Below, piece after piece: positions 1 through 9,338 of a stretch of 64,000 nucleotides of DNA; position 1 is the stretch's first letter, and every line of letters begins with the position of its first letter. The DNA lies in contig NZ_CP113797.1 of the NCBI RefSeq assembly GCF_026802175.1, positions 2,457,026 through 2,521,025 on the forward strand, written 5' to 3'. The position numbers and the translations under genes were made by a program. The stretch comes from Thermocoleostomius sinensis A174 (GTDB taxonomy: Bacteria; Cyanobacteriota; Cyanobacteriia; Elainellales; Elainellaceae). Below the pieces are notes generated by a model. The model was not told the origin of the DNA, made no database searches, and saw nothing but the letters and a program-made list of their open reading frames with translations.

Positions 1-433
1 AGGGGGACGGTCAATTTAAGTTTTATTTTAAGTTACCCTATAACAAGGGTGCAGTTTTGAATGCTGAGTTTTGAACGCTAGAAGAATAAGTAGGTTTGCT
101 TAACACTCCCTCGGCCCTAGCTACACCTAACTGAACGAGTGCTTTTGAGGGACAGATGCAATTAGGGAACAACAGAAACAAAAACAAATACCAAGCTAAT
201 GGGCTGCTCTGTCAAAGAAGCAGTTTAATCGGTAGAAAGCAGGCGTATCAAACAGAAGTTACACTGGTCTTAATCGAATTGTGTCGCTGATTTATTCTTT
301 AGGACGGTTCTCCATTTTTCCCTATTGTTCTAATTGCCAGGTTTAACTATCAAGGCTGAATTAGGCAATTGGTTGAGGCTGTTGTTGCACGCTCCACTGC
401 TTCGTTGCTCTTTCTATCTGCCGACTTTCTCTC
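1..433. other. Non-coding stretch at window start
   Basis: I see no convincing gene here. The stretch is A+T-rich and ends 434 bp in at the start of the hybrid histidine kinase, so its right part presumably holds that gene's promoter. I could not pick out a clear -35/-10 pair or a Shine-Dalgarno sequence before the ATG. Confidence 0.5.
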
Positions 434-3400
434 ATGACTGAAGCTTTTCCCGACCGTCTGCTGTGCTCAATTCCTGCGCCAGTTAACGAAGCGAAACGGT
501 TAGAAGCACTGCGACGCTACGAGATTCTTGACACGCCTCCAGAAATTGCATTCGATCGAATTACCACATTAGCAGCGCGTCTATTTGATGCACCGATCGC
601 GCTTGTTTCCCTTGTCGATGCATCTAGAGCATGGTTTAAATCTTGTTACGGGTTTGAGTTACAGGAAGTTCGGCGCGATAACACGATTTGCAGCGTGGCA
701 TTGCTGTACGACGACGTGTTGGTGGTTCCTGATACCCAACTAGATGACCGGTTTACCTGTAACCCATTCGTGCAGGCCGATCCGGGGTTACGGTTTTATG
801 CAGGTGCTCCGTTGATTACCCATGATGGGTTCACGCTTGGAACGCTGTGTCTGTTGGACATGAAGCCGCGTCCAGATCTGACCGATGCGCAAAAAGCGAC
901 TTTGTCTGATTTGGCTGCTATGGTGGTGGATGAGCTAGAACTGCGATTGGCCGCCCGCCGCATGGCCCAAATTGATACCGCTCTTCTAGAAGTGACGAAA
1001 GGAGTCGCTGCTGCCACAGGTGATGCGTTTTTTTTGGCATTGGTACAGCAATTCACCAAAACCTTGGGGGTTGATTATGCTTTTATTGGGTTAGTCGATA
1101 GCTCTGACCATTTTGCCGATCGCCCAGATACCGTCAAGACGATCGCGGTTTGTGCCGATGGAGAAATCATCGACAACTTTGAGTACTCCCTGCGTGGCAC
1201 CCCTTGCCAAGAGGTGCTGCAAACTCGAAAACTGTGTCTCTATCCCAGTGGGGTGCAGTCCCAGTTTCCCCACGCCCCCTTACTGGTTCCGCTTCAGGTC
1301 GATAGCTATGCCGCTATTCCCTTTTTTGATTCAGTGGGCGCACCGCTGGGATTGTTGGCCGTTATGGGGCGAACTCCCCTGTCCAATCTCCAGCTTGCAG
1401 AATCACTGCTAACTATCTTTGCCCTACGAATTGCTACCGAACTAGAGCGCCAACAAACAGAGTCCGATCGCCAGCAAGCACAACAGGAATTAGCCCGCCT
1501 GATCGAACAACGAACCGCCGAACTATCGCAGGCCAACGAATTATTGCGGCGAGAAATTGCAGAACGGCAGCAAACCGAAGTAGCACTGCAAAAAGAACAA
1601 GAAACGCTGAAGGTGTTGCTAGATAACGTTCAAGCTGGCATTGTTGCCTGTAATGCTGAGGGCATCTTGACGCTGTTTAATCAAGCGGCACGCGAGTTTC
1701 ATGGTTTACCCGAACAGCCTTTACCAGCCAGCCAGTGGGCGGAACACTATGATCTCTATTTGCCGGATGGCACAACCCGTATGTCCCAGACCGAAATTCC
1801 CCTCTTTCGGGCTTTGCAGGGCGAAATCCTGTACAACGTCGAAATGATGATTGTGCCCAAACAGGGAGCAGCCCGAACGCTGCTTGCTAGTGGACAGGCG
1901 ATCGTTGATGTGCATGGTCAGAAGCAGGGAGCCGTGGTGATCATGCATGACATTACCGAGCGCAAGCAAGCCGAGGAAGAACGGGCAGAATTAGCACGAG
2001 AGCAGGCCGCCCGGGCCCTGGCAGAAATCTCTCAGCAAGCCGCCGAACAAGCCGCCGAACGCACTGCCCGATTACAAGCAGTAACAGCCGCTCTCTCGCA
2101 ATCCTTGACGCCCTATCAAGTTGCAGATGTAATTGTTGAGCAGAGTCTGGCAGCGTTGGGCGCTAGTTCAGCGTTAGTAGTGCTGCTTACTGACGATCGA
2201 ACCGAACTTGAAATTATTAAGGCGATTGGCTACGAGCCAGATTTACTCGAAGCTTGGCAACGCTTTCCAGTCACGGCGGATGTGCCCCTCGCAGCAGTCG
2301 TGCGGACCGGAGAACCTACTTGGCTTGCTCCTGTGAGCGATCGGATTCAGCGCTATCCTCACTTGGCTGAGATTTACAGCCGCTATGATTTTAAGGCCTG
2401 GATGGCTTTGCCTCTCACGGTTGAAGGTAAAACGCTGGGCGGTATTTTGCTGAGTTTTCAAGCATATCAGCCCCAAACTCAGGACGATCGTGATTTTGTT
2501 GTAGCCCTGACTCGACAGGGTGCTCAGGCAATTTCGCGGGCCCAACTCTATGAAGCAGAACGTAAAGCCCGCGCTGATGCAGAGCGAGCAAATCAAGTCA
2601 AAGACGAGTTTTTGGCAGTCTTGTCCCATGAATTGCGATCGCCACTGAACCCGATTTTGGGCTGGTCAAAATTGCTTCAAACTAAGCATCATGATGCCGT
2701 CACCCTAACTCGTGGCTTGCAGACTATTGAACGCAACGCCAAATTGCAAACCCAACTGATTGAAGATTTGTTGGATGTTTCTCGAATTCTGCGCGGCAAA
2801 CTCAATCTGGACAAGGTTCCAGTCGATCTAAAATCGACGATCGAAGCGGCCATGGAAACGGTGCGGCTGACTGCTGAAGCGAAAGCGATCGAGTTGCAAT
2901 TCACGGTAAATGATGGGAGAAGTCAGGAAACTCCTTCCACCCTAGCTGTTCCATATCCTAATTCACGAATTCAGACCTTGGGCGATGCAGGGCGATTACA
3001 GCAAGTGATTTGGAATTTGCTCTCCAATGCAGTCAAGTTCACACCAGAGGGCGGACGTGTCGAGGTGTACCTAGAACGAAAATTGAGCCATGACGCGGGA
3101 ATTGATCAAGCGTCTATGTCCCCATCCCCCTATCCCGCCTATGCCCAAATTACCGTCACCGACACTGGTAAGGGCATTACTCCAGAATTTCTACCCTATA
3201 TTTTCGATCGCTTCCGTCAAGCAGACAGCAAAACCACCCGCAAGTTTGGAGGACTCGGTCTAGGGTTGGCGATCGCTCGACACTTGGTAGAACTACATGG
3301 CGGTACAATTCAGGTATCCAGCCCAGGTGAAGGGTTGGGGGCTACGTTTGTGGTGAAGTTGCCGTTGGTTGGCGATCAAGCGTCAGGAATCGCAGATTGG

Positions 3401-3838
3401 GAAAACAGCCCCAATTCCTCATCTCCTGTATCTCACTCGCCATTGACAGGTTTACGAATTTTGGTAGTGGATGATGAAACGGATGCACGTGAGCTAGTGG
3501 TATTCATCTTGAAACAGGCAGGGGCCAGCGTCACACCTGTTACGTCTGCGATCGAAGCGTTGCACGTCTTGAAGACATTAGAGATGGATCTAGTGATCAG
3601 TGATGTGGGAATGCCCGATATGGATGGCTATATGCTAATGCAACAGATTGACACTCAGTTTGCTGTCCCCTCAGCCAAACGCCGCAAGCCTCCGGCGATT
3701 GCTTTGACAGCCTATGCTGGTGAACTGAATCAGCAGAAAGCTTTGGCAGCGGGATTTCAGCGACATCTCACCAAGCCCATTGAACCAGTTGCCCTAGTGG
3801 ATACGATCGTGGAGCTAACTCTCAATCAGACTATTTAA
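434..3838 (+). CDS. Hybrid sensor histidine kinase with GAF, PAS, GAF, HisKA, HATPase and receiver domains
   Basis: A soluble multi-sensor hybrid kinase of 1134 aa. The order read from the protein is: GAF (about 35-185), second GAF (about 190-340), coiled coil, PAS (about 385-515), coiled coil rich in A/E/Q, third GAF (about 555-710), HisKA with the H-box LSHELRSPLNP (about 728-740), HATPase with the N-box NLLSNAVKF and G-boxes DTGKGI and GLGLGLAI, then a C-terminal receiver with acidic residues VVDDE and phospho-acceptor region ISDVGMPDMDG (about 1052-1065). No transmembrane segment is visible, so it should act in the cytoplasm. The first GAF motif, beginning ILDTPPE, is common in cyanobacterial kinases, but no Cys in the usual bilin-binding context stands out, so the ligand is unknown. 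No partner regulator is adjacent. Confidence 0.93.
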   Translation: MTEAFPDRLLCSIPAPVNEAKRLEALRRYEILDTPPEIAFDRITTLAARLFDAPIALVSLVDASRAWFKSCYGFELQEVRRDNTICSVALLYDDVLVVPDTQLDDRFTCNPFVQADPGLRFYAGAPLITHDGFTLGTLCLLDMKPRPDLTDAQKATLSDLAAMVVDELELRLAARRMAQIDTALLEVTKGVAAATGDAFFLALVQQFTKTLGVDYAFIGLVDSSDHFADRPDTVKTIAVCADGEIIDNFEYSLRGTPCQEVLQTRKLCLYPSGVQSQFPHAPLLVPLQVDSYAAIPFFDSVGAPLGLLAVMGRTPLSNLQLAESLLTIFALRIATELERQQTESDRQQAQQELARLIEQRTAELSQANELLRREIAERQQTEVALQKEQETLKVLLDNVQAGIVACNAEGILTLFNQAAREFHGLPEQPLPASQWAEHYDLYLPDGTTRMSQTEIPLFRALQGEILYNVEMMIVPKQGAARTLLASGQAIVDVHGQKQGAVVIMHDITERKQAEEERAELAREQAARALAEISQQAAEQAAERTARLQAVTAALSQSLTPYQVADVIVEQSLAALGASSALVVLLTDDRTELEIIKAIGYEPDLLEAWQRFPVTADVPLAAVVRTGEPTWLAPVSDRIQRYPHLAEIYSRYDFKAWMALPLTVEGKTLGGILLSFQAYQPQTQDDRDFVVALTRQGAQAISRAQLYEAERKARADAERANQVKDEFLAVLSHELRSPLNPILGWSKLLQTKHHDAVTLTRGLQTIERNAKLQTQLIEDLLDVSRILRGKLNLDKVPVDLKSTIEAAMETVRLTAEAKAIELQFTVNDGRSQETPSTLAVPYPNSRIQTLGDAGRLQQVIWNLLSNAVKFTPEGGRVEVYLERKLSHDAGIDQASMSPSPYPAYAQITVTDTGKGITPEFLPYIFDRFRQADSKTTRKFGGLGLGLAIARHLVELHGGTIQVSSPGEGLGATFVVKLPLVGDQASGIADWENSPNSSSPVSHSPLTGLRILVVDDETDARELVVFILKQAGASVTPVTSAIEALHVLKTLEMDLVISDVGMPDMDGYMLMQQIDTQFAVPSAKRRKPPAIALTAYAGELNQQKALAAGFQRHLTKPIEPVALVDTIVELTLNQTI

Positions 3839-4229
3839 ACTCTATCCGAACCCCCGAATTGCCCACACTACAATTCAAGTACAAATGAAGTGAGATGCTC
3901 ACGCAATCTTCCGATTTCAATCGTGGACTAGACGCAGTGCTTGAAACGAATTGGCTTGGGCGACGACCTCTGACGACCCCTACTCACGATGAACAGGAAA
4001 GTCAATGAAGATAAAGTCATACCCATTCTCTATCCGATTGCACAGGATGCCGACCCCTCCTAACCTCTCCTTGGTAGGGGGAGGAGCCGCCAGCGGTGAG
4101 ATGAATGTGATGCCGCATGACCAAGAATGGGGAGCAATGGAAATAATTGAGAGGCACAATCAGGGGATGCAAATTTAGTGACAACCGTTTATGCTAGAAA
4201 GGTTGTGAATTTTTTCAGTCACCCCAGCC
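3839..4229. other. Intergenic region with a pyrimidine/purine hairpin
   Basis: There is no gene that I can support between the kinase and rpmF. The region contains an imperfect inverted repeat at 4064-4084 (CCTCTCC / GGGGAGG, one G-T pair, 7-nt loop). It resembles the dispersed CCCCTCC...GGGGAGG repeats found in many cyanobacterial spacers. The right end should hold the rpmF promoter. Confidence 0.5.
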
Positions 4230-4412
4230 ATGGCTGTACCTAAGAAGAAAACCTCAAGTTCCAAACGGGACATGCGTAGAGCGCATTGGAAGCGCAAAGC
4301 AGCTGTTGCAGCGCAAAAAGCTCTGTCGCTTGGTAAGTCTGTTTTGAACTCGTCCAAAGAGAATCGTAGCTTCAGACATCCTCAAGATGAGGAGGACGAA
4401 GGCGAAGAGTAA
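4230..4412 (+). CDS. rpmF: 50S ribosomal protein L32
   Basis: A 60-aa basic protein starting [20 protein letters not shown], the signature of bL32, a structural protein of the large ribosomal subunit. It is the long cyanobacterial type with an acidic C-terminus (DEEDEGEE) and lacks the Cys pair of zinc-binding L32 forms. It stands alone on the plus strand. A perfect 9-bp hairpin follows the stop codon by 28 nt. Confidence 0.95.
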   Translation: MAVPKKKTSSSKRDMRRAHWKRKAAVAAQKALSLGKSVLNSSKENRSFRHPQDEEDEGEE

Positions 4413-4440
4413 ATTGTCTCAGACTGGCTTTGTTTTATTC

Positions 4441-4468
4441 TGCGTCTGTGTCTTCACTTACAGACGCA
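4441..4468 (+). terminator. Hairpin downstream of rpmF
   Basis: A perfect 9-bp inverted repeat (TGCGTCTGT 4441-4449, ACAGACGCA 4460-4468) with a 10-nt loop, directly after rpmF. No T-run follows, so it may act as an mRNA 3' end stabiliser or a weak terminator. The next 250 bp up to 4721 contain no gene that I can support. Confidence 0.5.
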
Positions 4469-4721
4469 CCTTACCTAATTTGCCTTTAGTATCAACCGCC
4501 TCGTTAAGTTCCTGAAAGTGCAACCAGACATTGTAAGCAGGGACCATATTGGCGGTTTTTTCGCAATTGGGTAATTGCGGGGCATCACAATAGTCCTAGG
4601 TTCTCCTCCGCTGCTCTCAAGCAAGCCTCAGCAAAGCATCGGCAAATCCTTTATTCTTGAAATAGGCAAATCCCGATTCGCACGTCAGCTAGGTTGGGCA
4701 ACTCTACGTTGAGCAAAAGCT

Positions 4722-5321
4722 ATGTTGGGCAAATTTTTTCAAAAACCAGACCCTGAATTCAAAGATCGTGTTCCGCCTGGACAACATCTAGCCAAAGGCT
4801 TTCCAGTGTTGACCTATGGTCAAACGCCGCAGGTGAGTACGGAAGGGTGGGAGTTTAAGGTATGGGGCTTAGCCACTCCTAAAACGTTCACCTGGAATGA
4901 CTTTATGGCCATGCCACAGCACGAATTTACTGCCGATTTTCACTGTGTCACCACATGGTCAAAGCTAGATGTGAAATGGCGCGGGGTAAAAGTTACTGAC
5001 TTTATGAACTATATCGAGGTAGACCCCAAAGCGGCGCATGTCATGGAGCACTGCTATGGCGGTTATACTACTAATATTGCGATCGAAGATTTTGTTCGCG
5101 AAGAAAACTTTTTTGCCCACACCCTGTTCGACGAACCATTGCCTGCCGATCATGGTGGTCCCCTGCGCTTGGTAGTGCCGCACCTATACGCTTGGAAAAG
5201 CGCTAAATGGATTAATGGACTTGAGTTTTTAGAACAGATGGAGCTAGGCTTTTGGGAACGCAACGGCTACCATCAGCGAGGGGAACCTTGGGCTGAAGAG
5301 CGCTACAGTAGCCGCTGGTGA
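4722..5321 (+). CDS. Sulfite-oxidase-like molybdopterin oxidoreductase
   Basis: A 199-aa protein made almost wholly of the oxidoreductase molybdopterin-binding fold (sulfite oxidase/YedY superfamily). The motif FHCVTTWSKLDVKWRGV (about residues 73-89) carries the Cys that ligates molybdenum in this family, and DHGGPLRLVVPHLYAWKSAKW (split here as DHGGPLRLV and YAWKSAKWI) matches the conserved cofactor pocket. There is no signal peptide, unlike YedY/MsrP, and no heme or dimerisation domain, so this is the short cytosolic bacterial type. The substrate cannot be read from the sequence. The start at 4722 fits the beginning of homologous short proteins (MLGKFF). Confidence 0.85.
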   Translation: MLGKFFQKPDPEFKDRVPPGQHLAKGFPVLTYGQTPQVSTEGWEFKVWGLATPKTFTWNDFMAMPQHEFTADFHCVTTWSKLDVKWRGVKVTDFMNYIEVDPKAAHVMEHCYGGYTTNIAIEDFVREENFFAHTLFDEPLPADHGGPLRLVVPHLYAWKSAKWINGLEFLEQMELGFWERNGYHQRGEPWAEERYSSRW

Positions 5322-5365
5322 TAAAGCCGCGCGTTACCAAGCAAAACCCCCATCCAAGAAAGGAT

Positions 5366-5398
5366 CTCCTCACCCCCAGATGGCGAAAGGGGGTGGAG
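5366..5398. repeat. Inverted repeat between convergent genes
   Basis: CTCCTCACCCCC (5366-5377) faces GGGGGTGGAG (5389-5398), with a bulge of one base and an 11-nt loop. It lies in the gap between the convergent molybdoenzyme and universal stress genes and could end transcription from either side. It also resembles dispersed cyanobacterial C/G-rich repeats. Confidence 0.45.
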
Positions 5399-5478
5399 AA
5401 GATTCCCAGGAAGGAAGTTACAAAACTTTACCAAACTGAGCCGGATGAACTGTGCTGGACGATACAGTTGGACTGGGT

Positions 5479-5931
5479 TTATTGTCCCATGGTCACTAGA
5501 TGGCGCCCCTCCAGGCGATCGGGATAACCGAATGGATGATGCTGCACAATTAATACAGGACAAGCAGCATGACGAGTGACGTGATGACTAACGCTTGTAT
5601 CGAGGTCTTCATCGTTATTAGCATCTCGACGTCCCATCACAATCAAGTCAGACCCCCAACCGATCGCCAATTCACAAATTTGATGACCTGGGTTGGCAAG
5701 CGGTTGCGCCAAATCGCAACCTATTCCAGCTTGCGTGGCCACGGCATGAAATTTTCGCAGCATGGTTAGTCCTTGTGACTCACAACTTGCAGGCGATTCG
5801 GCATCTGCACACGGCAAGATATGAGCAAGCAAGAGACGAGCATTCACCAGTTGTGCTAACGACAGTGCTGTTTCAAATACACGTGTATTGTTCACTGAGG
5901 TGTCTAGTGCTACCAAAATTCTTTCAAACAT
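5479..5931 (-). CDS. Universal stress protein (UspA family)
   Basis: A 150-aa single-domain Usp. The N-terminus FERILVALDTS and the central block SDLIVMGRRD followed by CPVLIVQ are the usual landmarks. In ATP-binding members the loop reads G-x2-G-x9-G-S/T. Here it is GRRDANNDEDLDTSVSHHV, which lacks the second and third Gly, so nucleotide binding is doubtful. The role is probably in stress survival by an unknown partner. A possible 36-codon membrane ORF lies just upstream on the same strand. Confidence 0.85.
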   Translation of the reverse strand: MFERILVALDTSVNNTRVFETALSLAQLVNARLLLAHILPCADAESPASCESQGLTMLRKFHAVATQAGIGCDLAQPLANPGHQICELAIGWGSDLIVMGRRDANNDEDLDTSVSHHVTRHAACPVLIVQHHPFGYPDRLEGRHLVTMGQ

Positions 5932-6048
5932 AGCTACCCCTACTTTTTCCTAACTACTTTGAGGTTAGGAAAAGATTATGAGGAACTATTGAAGATCGGG
6001 TTGAAGCGATAAGAAATATACAATTCTACAAAGAACTTGAGTAAAGAC

Positions 6049-6159
6049 TTACTCTTGCTTCCCTCGACTCATGATCTGCCAAAAGATGATCAGGGTGAGA
6101 GTTGGAAAGCCAAGTACAAAGCTCCAGTCTAAAATTGCTGCCACTGTTGGGTTGTACAT
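6049..6159 (-). CDS. Possible small single-span membrane protein (36 aa)
   Basis: An open frame of 36 codons begins MYNPTVAAILDW and continues with a hydrophobic stretch (FVLGFPTLTLIIFW) before a basic tail (SRGKQE). This layout resembles the many one-helix subunits of cyanobacterial membrane complexes, but I do not recognise the family. The Shine-Dalgarno is weak (GAGG, 13 nt before the ATG). It sits 118 bp upstream of the universal stress gene on the same strand. It could be a chance frame. Confidence 0.3.
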   Translation of the reverse strand: MYNPTVAAILDWSFVLGFPTLTLIIFWQIMSRGKQE

Positions 6160-6273
6160 TAATCGTTTTACGCCTCGTTTTAAGTCATGACCTCAAGTGG
6201 TGTCGATCGAGTTATACCATGTTTTTTTTGCCCTCAAGTTATACTGAACCTAGCATCACCGGAGTATCTCGCT

Positions 6274-7194
6274 ATGGTTCGTCTTGATGAGAATCCCCCC
6301 GTGGTTGGTACAGAAGACATCATCACTGAGCTTGACATCAGCCATCTCGTCATAGAGGACGATACGCCGTTGGACAATTTTCAATCTGAGTTACAGCAGC
6401 GGTTATTAGTAGAACCACTTTGTAGTTCTAGGGTGCTTACGCCACCGTTTCTAGCGGCAGCGAATGTTGGATTGTTCTACAAACTGAAAGGCGATCCCAT
6501 TGTTCCAGATATGTTGCTGAGCTTGGGAGTACAACGGGCCGAAAATTTTTCTGAACGTCGGCATCGCTCCTATTTTGTTTGGGAATTTGGCAAAGTTCCC
6601 GATGTCTGTATTGAAATTGTCTCTAACCAAGAAGGCGATGAATTGATTCTATGCCAAAAATCACAACAGAGAGGAAAAGTTGCAAGCAAAAAGGATATCT
6701 ACGCGCAAATAGGTGTGCCCTATTATGTTGTATTTGATCCTCTGCGGCAAATTCAAGGTGAAGCTGAGATGAACGGGGCATTGTTGCGCGTGTGGTCAAT
6801 TTCTCCGATCGGTTATACCGAGCTAACTTCCCCTCAGGGTGTTACCCAGATAGGAGAAGTTGTCTGGTTGGAGGGAATCGGACTGGGACTCACCCTCTGG
6901 GAAGGCCCGTTTGAAGAAGATATCTCTAGGCTTTGGCTGCGCTGGTGCGATCGAAACGGTCGGGTGATTCCTACAGGTGCAGAAGGTCAAGCCTTTGAGC
7001 GCCAACGCGCCGAGCAGGAACACCAACGCGCCGAGCAGGAACGCCAACGGGCAGAACAGGAACACCAACGCGCCGAGCAGGAACGCCAGCGCGCCGAGCA
7101 GGAACACCAACGGGCAGAACAGGAACGGCAAGCTAGAGAACGATTGGAAGCCTACCTGCGATCGCAAGGCATTAATCCAGATCAACTTCCTTAG
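6274..7194 (+). CDS. Uma2 family (DUF820) nuclease-fold protein with heptad-repeat tail
   Basis: A 306-aa protein. Residues about 60-215 match the Uma2/DUF820 restriction-endonuclease-like fold: IVPDMLLSL, PDVCIEIVS and VPYYVVFDP supply the acidic and beta-strand core. Residues about 243-290 are six near-identical heptads (QRAEQE preceded by R or H), predicted to form a short coiled coil, followed by the common Uma2 ending LEAYLRSQGINPDQLP. I chose ATG 6274 over an ATG 29 codons upstream because GGAG at 6261-6264 is well spaced and the preceding residues do not look conserved. Cellular function of these abundant cyanobacterial proteins is unknown. Confidence 0.8.
   Translation: MVRLDENPPVVGTEDIITELDISHLVIEDDTPLDNFQSELQQRLLVEPLCSSRVLTPPFLAAANVGLFYKLKGDPIVPDMLLSLGVQRAENFSERRHRSYFVWEFGKVPDVCIEIVSNQEGDELILCQKSQQRGKVASKKDIYAQIGVPYYVVFDPLRQIQGEAEMNGALLRVWSISPIGYTELTSPQGVTQIGEVVWLEGIGLGLTLWEGPFEEDISRLWLRWCDRNGRVIPTGAEGQAFERQRAEQEHQRAEQERQRAEQEHQRAEQERQRAEQEHQRAEQERQARERLEAYLRSQGINPDQLP
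7000..7125 (+). repeat. Six 21-bp tandem repeats encoding coiled-coil heptads
   Basis: Six units of 21 bp (7000-7020, 7021-7041 and so on) inside the Uma2-type gene encode alternating RQRAEQE and HQRAEQE. The unit length is seven codons, so copy number can change without shifting the frame. Synonymous changes (CGCGCC or CGGGCA) alternate between units, suggesting expansion by a two-unit block. Confidence 0.9.
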
Positions 7195-7430
7195 AATGAA
7201 AGGCTGTTCAAAGTTAAGGGCAATTAATTTCACCAGCCCTCTGTGGAGGCGTCTAGGTCTTCAAAAAATAGTCTTCAGAATAATAGAGAGAGACCATTAA
7301 AAAAATGCCTTCAGGCTAGCGCTGGCAGATGAGCGTTCGGTTAACTGCGCTAGAATAACCCGGATCTAAGTCTCAAACGTGGCAATCTTATAACGCAGTC
7401 ATAATGAAGTAGGAGTGATCGATAACAATC

Positions 7431-9107
7431 ATGAGACTTCTCAAGTCTGACGGGAAATTGATCAAACCGCTACGGATTGCCCGAGTCATAGGACTCGCAT
7501 TTATAGTTGGCTTATTGTTCAGCATCTGCTTCGATCGATCACCTGCCATAGCCCAAGAAACCTCCCCTCTCCCGCGGGCTTCAGTCGTTGTAGATGGTAC
7601 AGAACTGTTTCAGTTGGGTAGCCCTGGAACTTATGAAGCAGAAGAACGGGCAGAAAAGGCCAACCGTCAGATTCGGACCGCCATTACAACCGGACAGCCG
7701 CCAAGCATAACGGTATCTGGTAGTGAACAATTGCCTACGCTAGAACTGAATGGCGAACAATTGCTGACTATCACCGAAGAAGATTTGGTTCCAGGTCAAA
7801 GTGGTCGCGCCCAAGCACGGGAATGGGCCGAGCGGATTGAAACAGCGATCGAACAGGCGCAAGAACAGCGCACAAGCGGTTATTTGCGAATTGCCGCGAT
7901 TCAAGCGATCATTGCCGCTCTGATTGCATTGCTGTTGCATTGGTCTATAGGACGCTTTTGGCGACGCACCCTCACTCCAGAACTGCGCACCATTACACAA
8001 GTTCCCGATCCTGACAGCGTCCGGATACCACAATATACATCCCTCGATCTGCTGCTGGGCTTTTTGTTGATCGCAGCACGTGTTGGTATTTGGTTAGTTG
8101 CGGTACTTTACATTAGCAATTTATTTCCCTGGACGCGACAGTGGAGTTACCGGCTCACAGAGATTTTGATCAGCAGCTTTGTTTCTCCGATCGTGGTGTT
8201 GGGCGAAAATCGCTATTCGATCGTGCATCTGTTGATTTTAGCGGGGCTGTTCTTTGCGCTGGAAATTGTTACTAAAACAATCACCAATCTTTTAAAAACT
8301 CGTGTCCTACGCCTCACTGTTACCAATCGAGGGACTCGCGAAGTGATCGCGATCCTGATTCGCTACAGTTTGCTGTTCATCGGGGCGATGGTGCTGCTGC
8401 AAATTTGGGGCATTGATTTAAGTTCTCTGGCGCTGCTCGCTAGTGCTCTCGGTTTAGGGATTGGTTTAGGACTTCAAGACATCGCTAAAGATATTGGTAG
8501 TGGGGTGGTGCTGTTGTTTGAGCGGCCTATCCAAGTGGGGGATTTTGTGCAAGTCGGAGAATATGAAGGCACGATCGAACTGATTGGGGCCCGCAGCACG
8601 CTAATCCGTACCCTGGATCACATCTCGATCATTGTGCCGAATTCACGTTTTTTGTCCGCCGAGGTGATCAATTGGAGCCACCACAACCCTGTGTCGCGAT
8701 TGCATTTGCCCGTCGGAGTTGCCTATGGATCGGACATGAACGCGGTGCGCTCGGCATTACTCGAAGCGGCCCAAGAACACCATCGTGTCTTAATCAATCC
8801 TAAACCTCAAGTGTTTTTTAAGGGGTTTGGGGATAGTTCCCTCAATCTAGAACTGCTGGTATGGACGGCTGAACCCAGCAAACATATTTTGATCAAAAGT
8901 GAACTGTACTTCAAAATTGAAGAGAAATTCCGCAAATACAGCGTCGAAATACCATTCCCACAGCAAGACCTACATGTGCGATCGGGCAACTTGCCGATTG
9001 ATCTGTCCCCTGAATTTCAGCAAACTCTCCAGCAACTTCTCAAACTATCGCAAAATGGACAAGCATCACACACTGATAAAACTGTCGATCGAAAGCCTGC
9101 GCCGTGA
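7431..9107 (+). CDS. MscS family mechanosensitive ion channel
   Basis: A 558-aa protein with an N-terminal signal/membrane anchor (about 20-40, ending AIAQE), a periplasmic region of about 110 residues, several transmembrane segments (about 160-180, 205-235, 270-290, 310-335, 340-360) and the MscS pore and beta domain (GLGIGLGLQDIAKDIGSG; ERPIQVGDFVQV; IIVPNSRFLSAEVINWS). The C-terminal cage-like domain ends in a polar tail. It should release solutes upon hypo-osmotic shock or mediate small-molecule efflux at the plasma membrane. It is longer than E. coli MscS (286 aa) because of the N-terminal extension, which is usual in cyanobacteria. Confidence 0.92.
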   Translation: MRLLKSDGKLIKPLRIARVIGLAFIVGLLFSICFDRSPAIAQETSPLPRASVVVDGTELFQLGSPGTYEAEERAEKANRQIRTAITTGQPPSITVSGSEQLPTLELNGEQLLTITEEDLVPGQSGRAQAREWAERIETAIEQAQEQRTSGYLRIAAIQAIIAALIALLLHWSIGRFWRRTLTPELRTITQVPDPDSVRIPQYTSLDLLLGFLLIAARVGIWLVAVLYISNLFPWTRQWSYRLTEILISSFVSPIVVLGENRYSIVHLLILAGLFFALEIVTKTITNLLKTRVLRLTVTNRGTREVIAILIRYSLLFIGAMVLLQIWGIDLSSLALLASALGLGIGLGLQDIAKDIGSGVVLLFERPIQVGDFVQVGEYEGTIELIGARSTLIRTLDHISIIVPNSRFLSAEVINWSHHNPVSRLHLPVGVAYGSDMNAVRSALLEAAQEHHRVLINPKPQVFFKGFGDSSLNLELLVWTAEPSKHILIKSELYFKIEEKFRKYSVEIPFPQQDLHVRSGNLPIDLSPEFQQTLQQLLKLSQNGQASHTDKTVDRKPAP

Positions 9108-9338
9108 CTTTAAAGCTGGGATTTGTGATGTCATGAAGCGTGAGGTTGAAGCTGGAAAACGCTTGAATCTTTAAATGATTCACCCTCTGGGTAAAACACT
9201 ATTAAAACGCCGCTCTGTAACCCATCAGGATTGCTGCAAGCACACCGCACTTAGTAACTCCGCGCACTCAATCGCAACCGCTTGCTAAGCGCAAAATTTT
9301 CTTCTATTCTTTGGATTTAGCCATTAGCCTCTTGTACC

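Noticed and set aside
6823-7233. Long minus-strand frame with a repeated Leu-rich hydrophobic pattern
   Set aside because: It is the antisense of the Uma2 heptad repeats; the hydrophobic pattern is a by-product of reading the Gln/Arg/Glu codons backwards.
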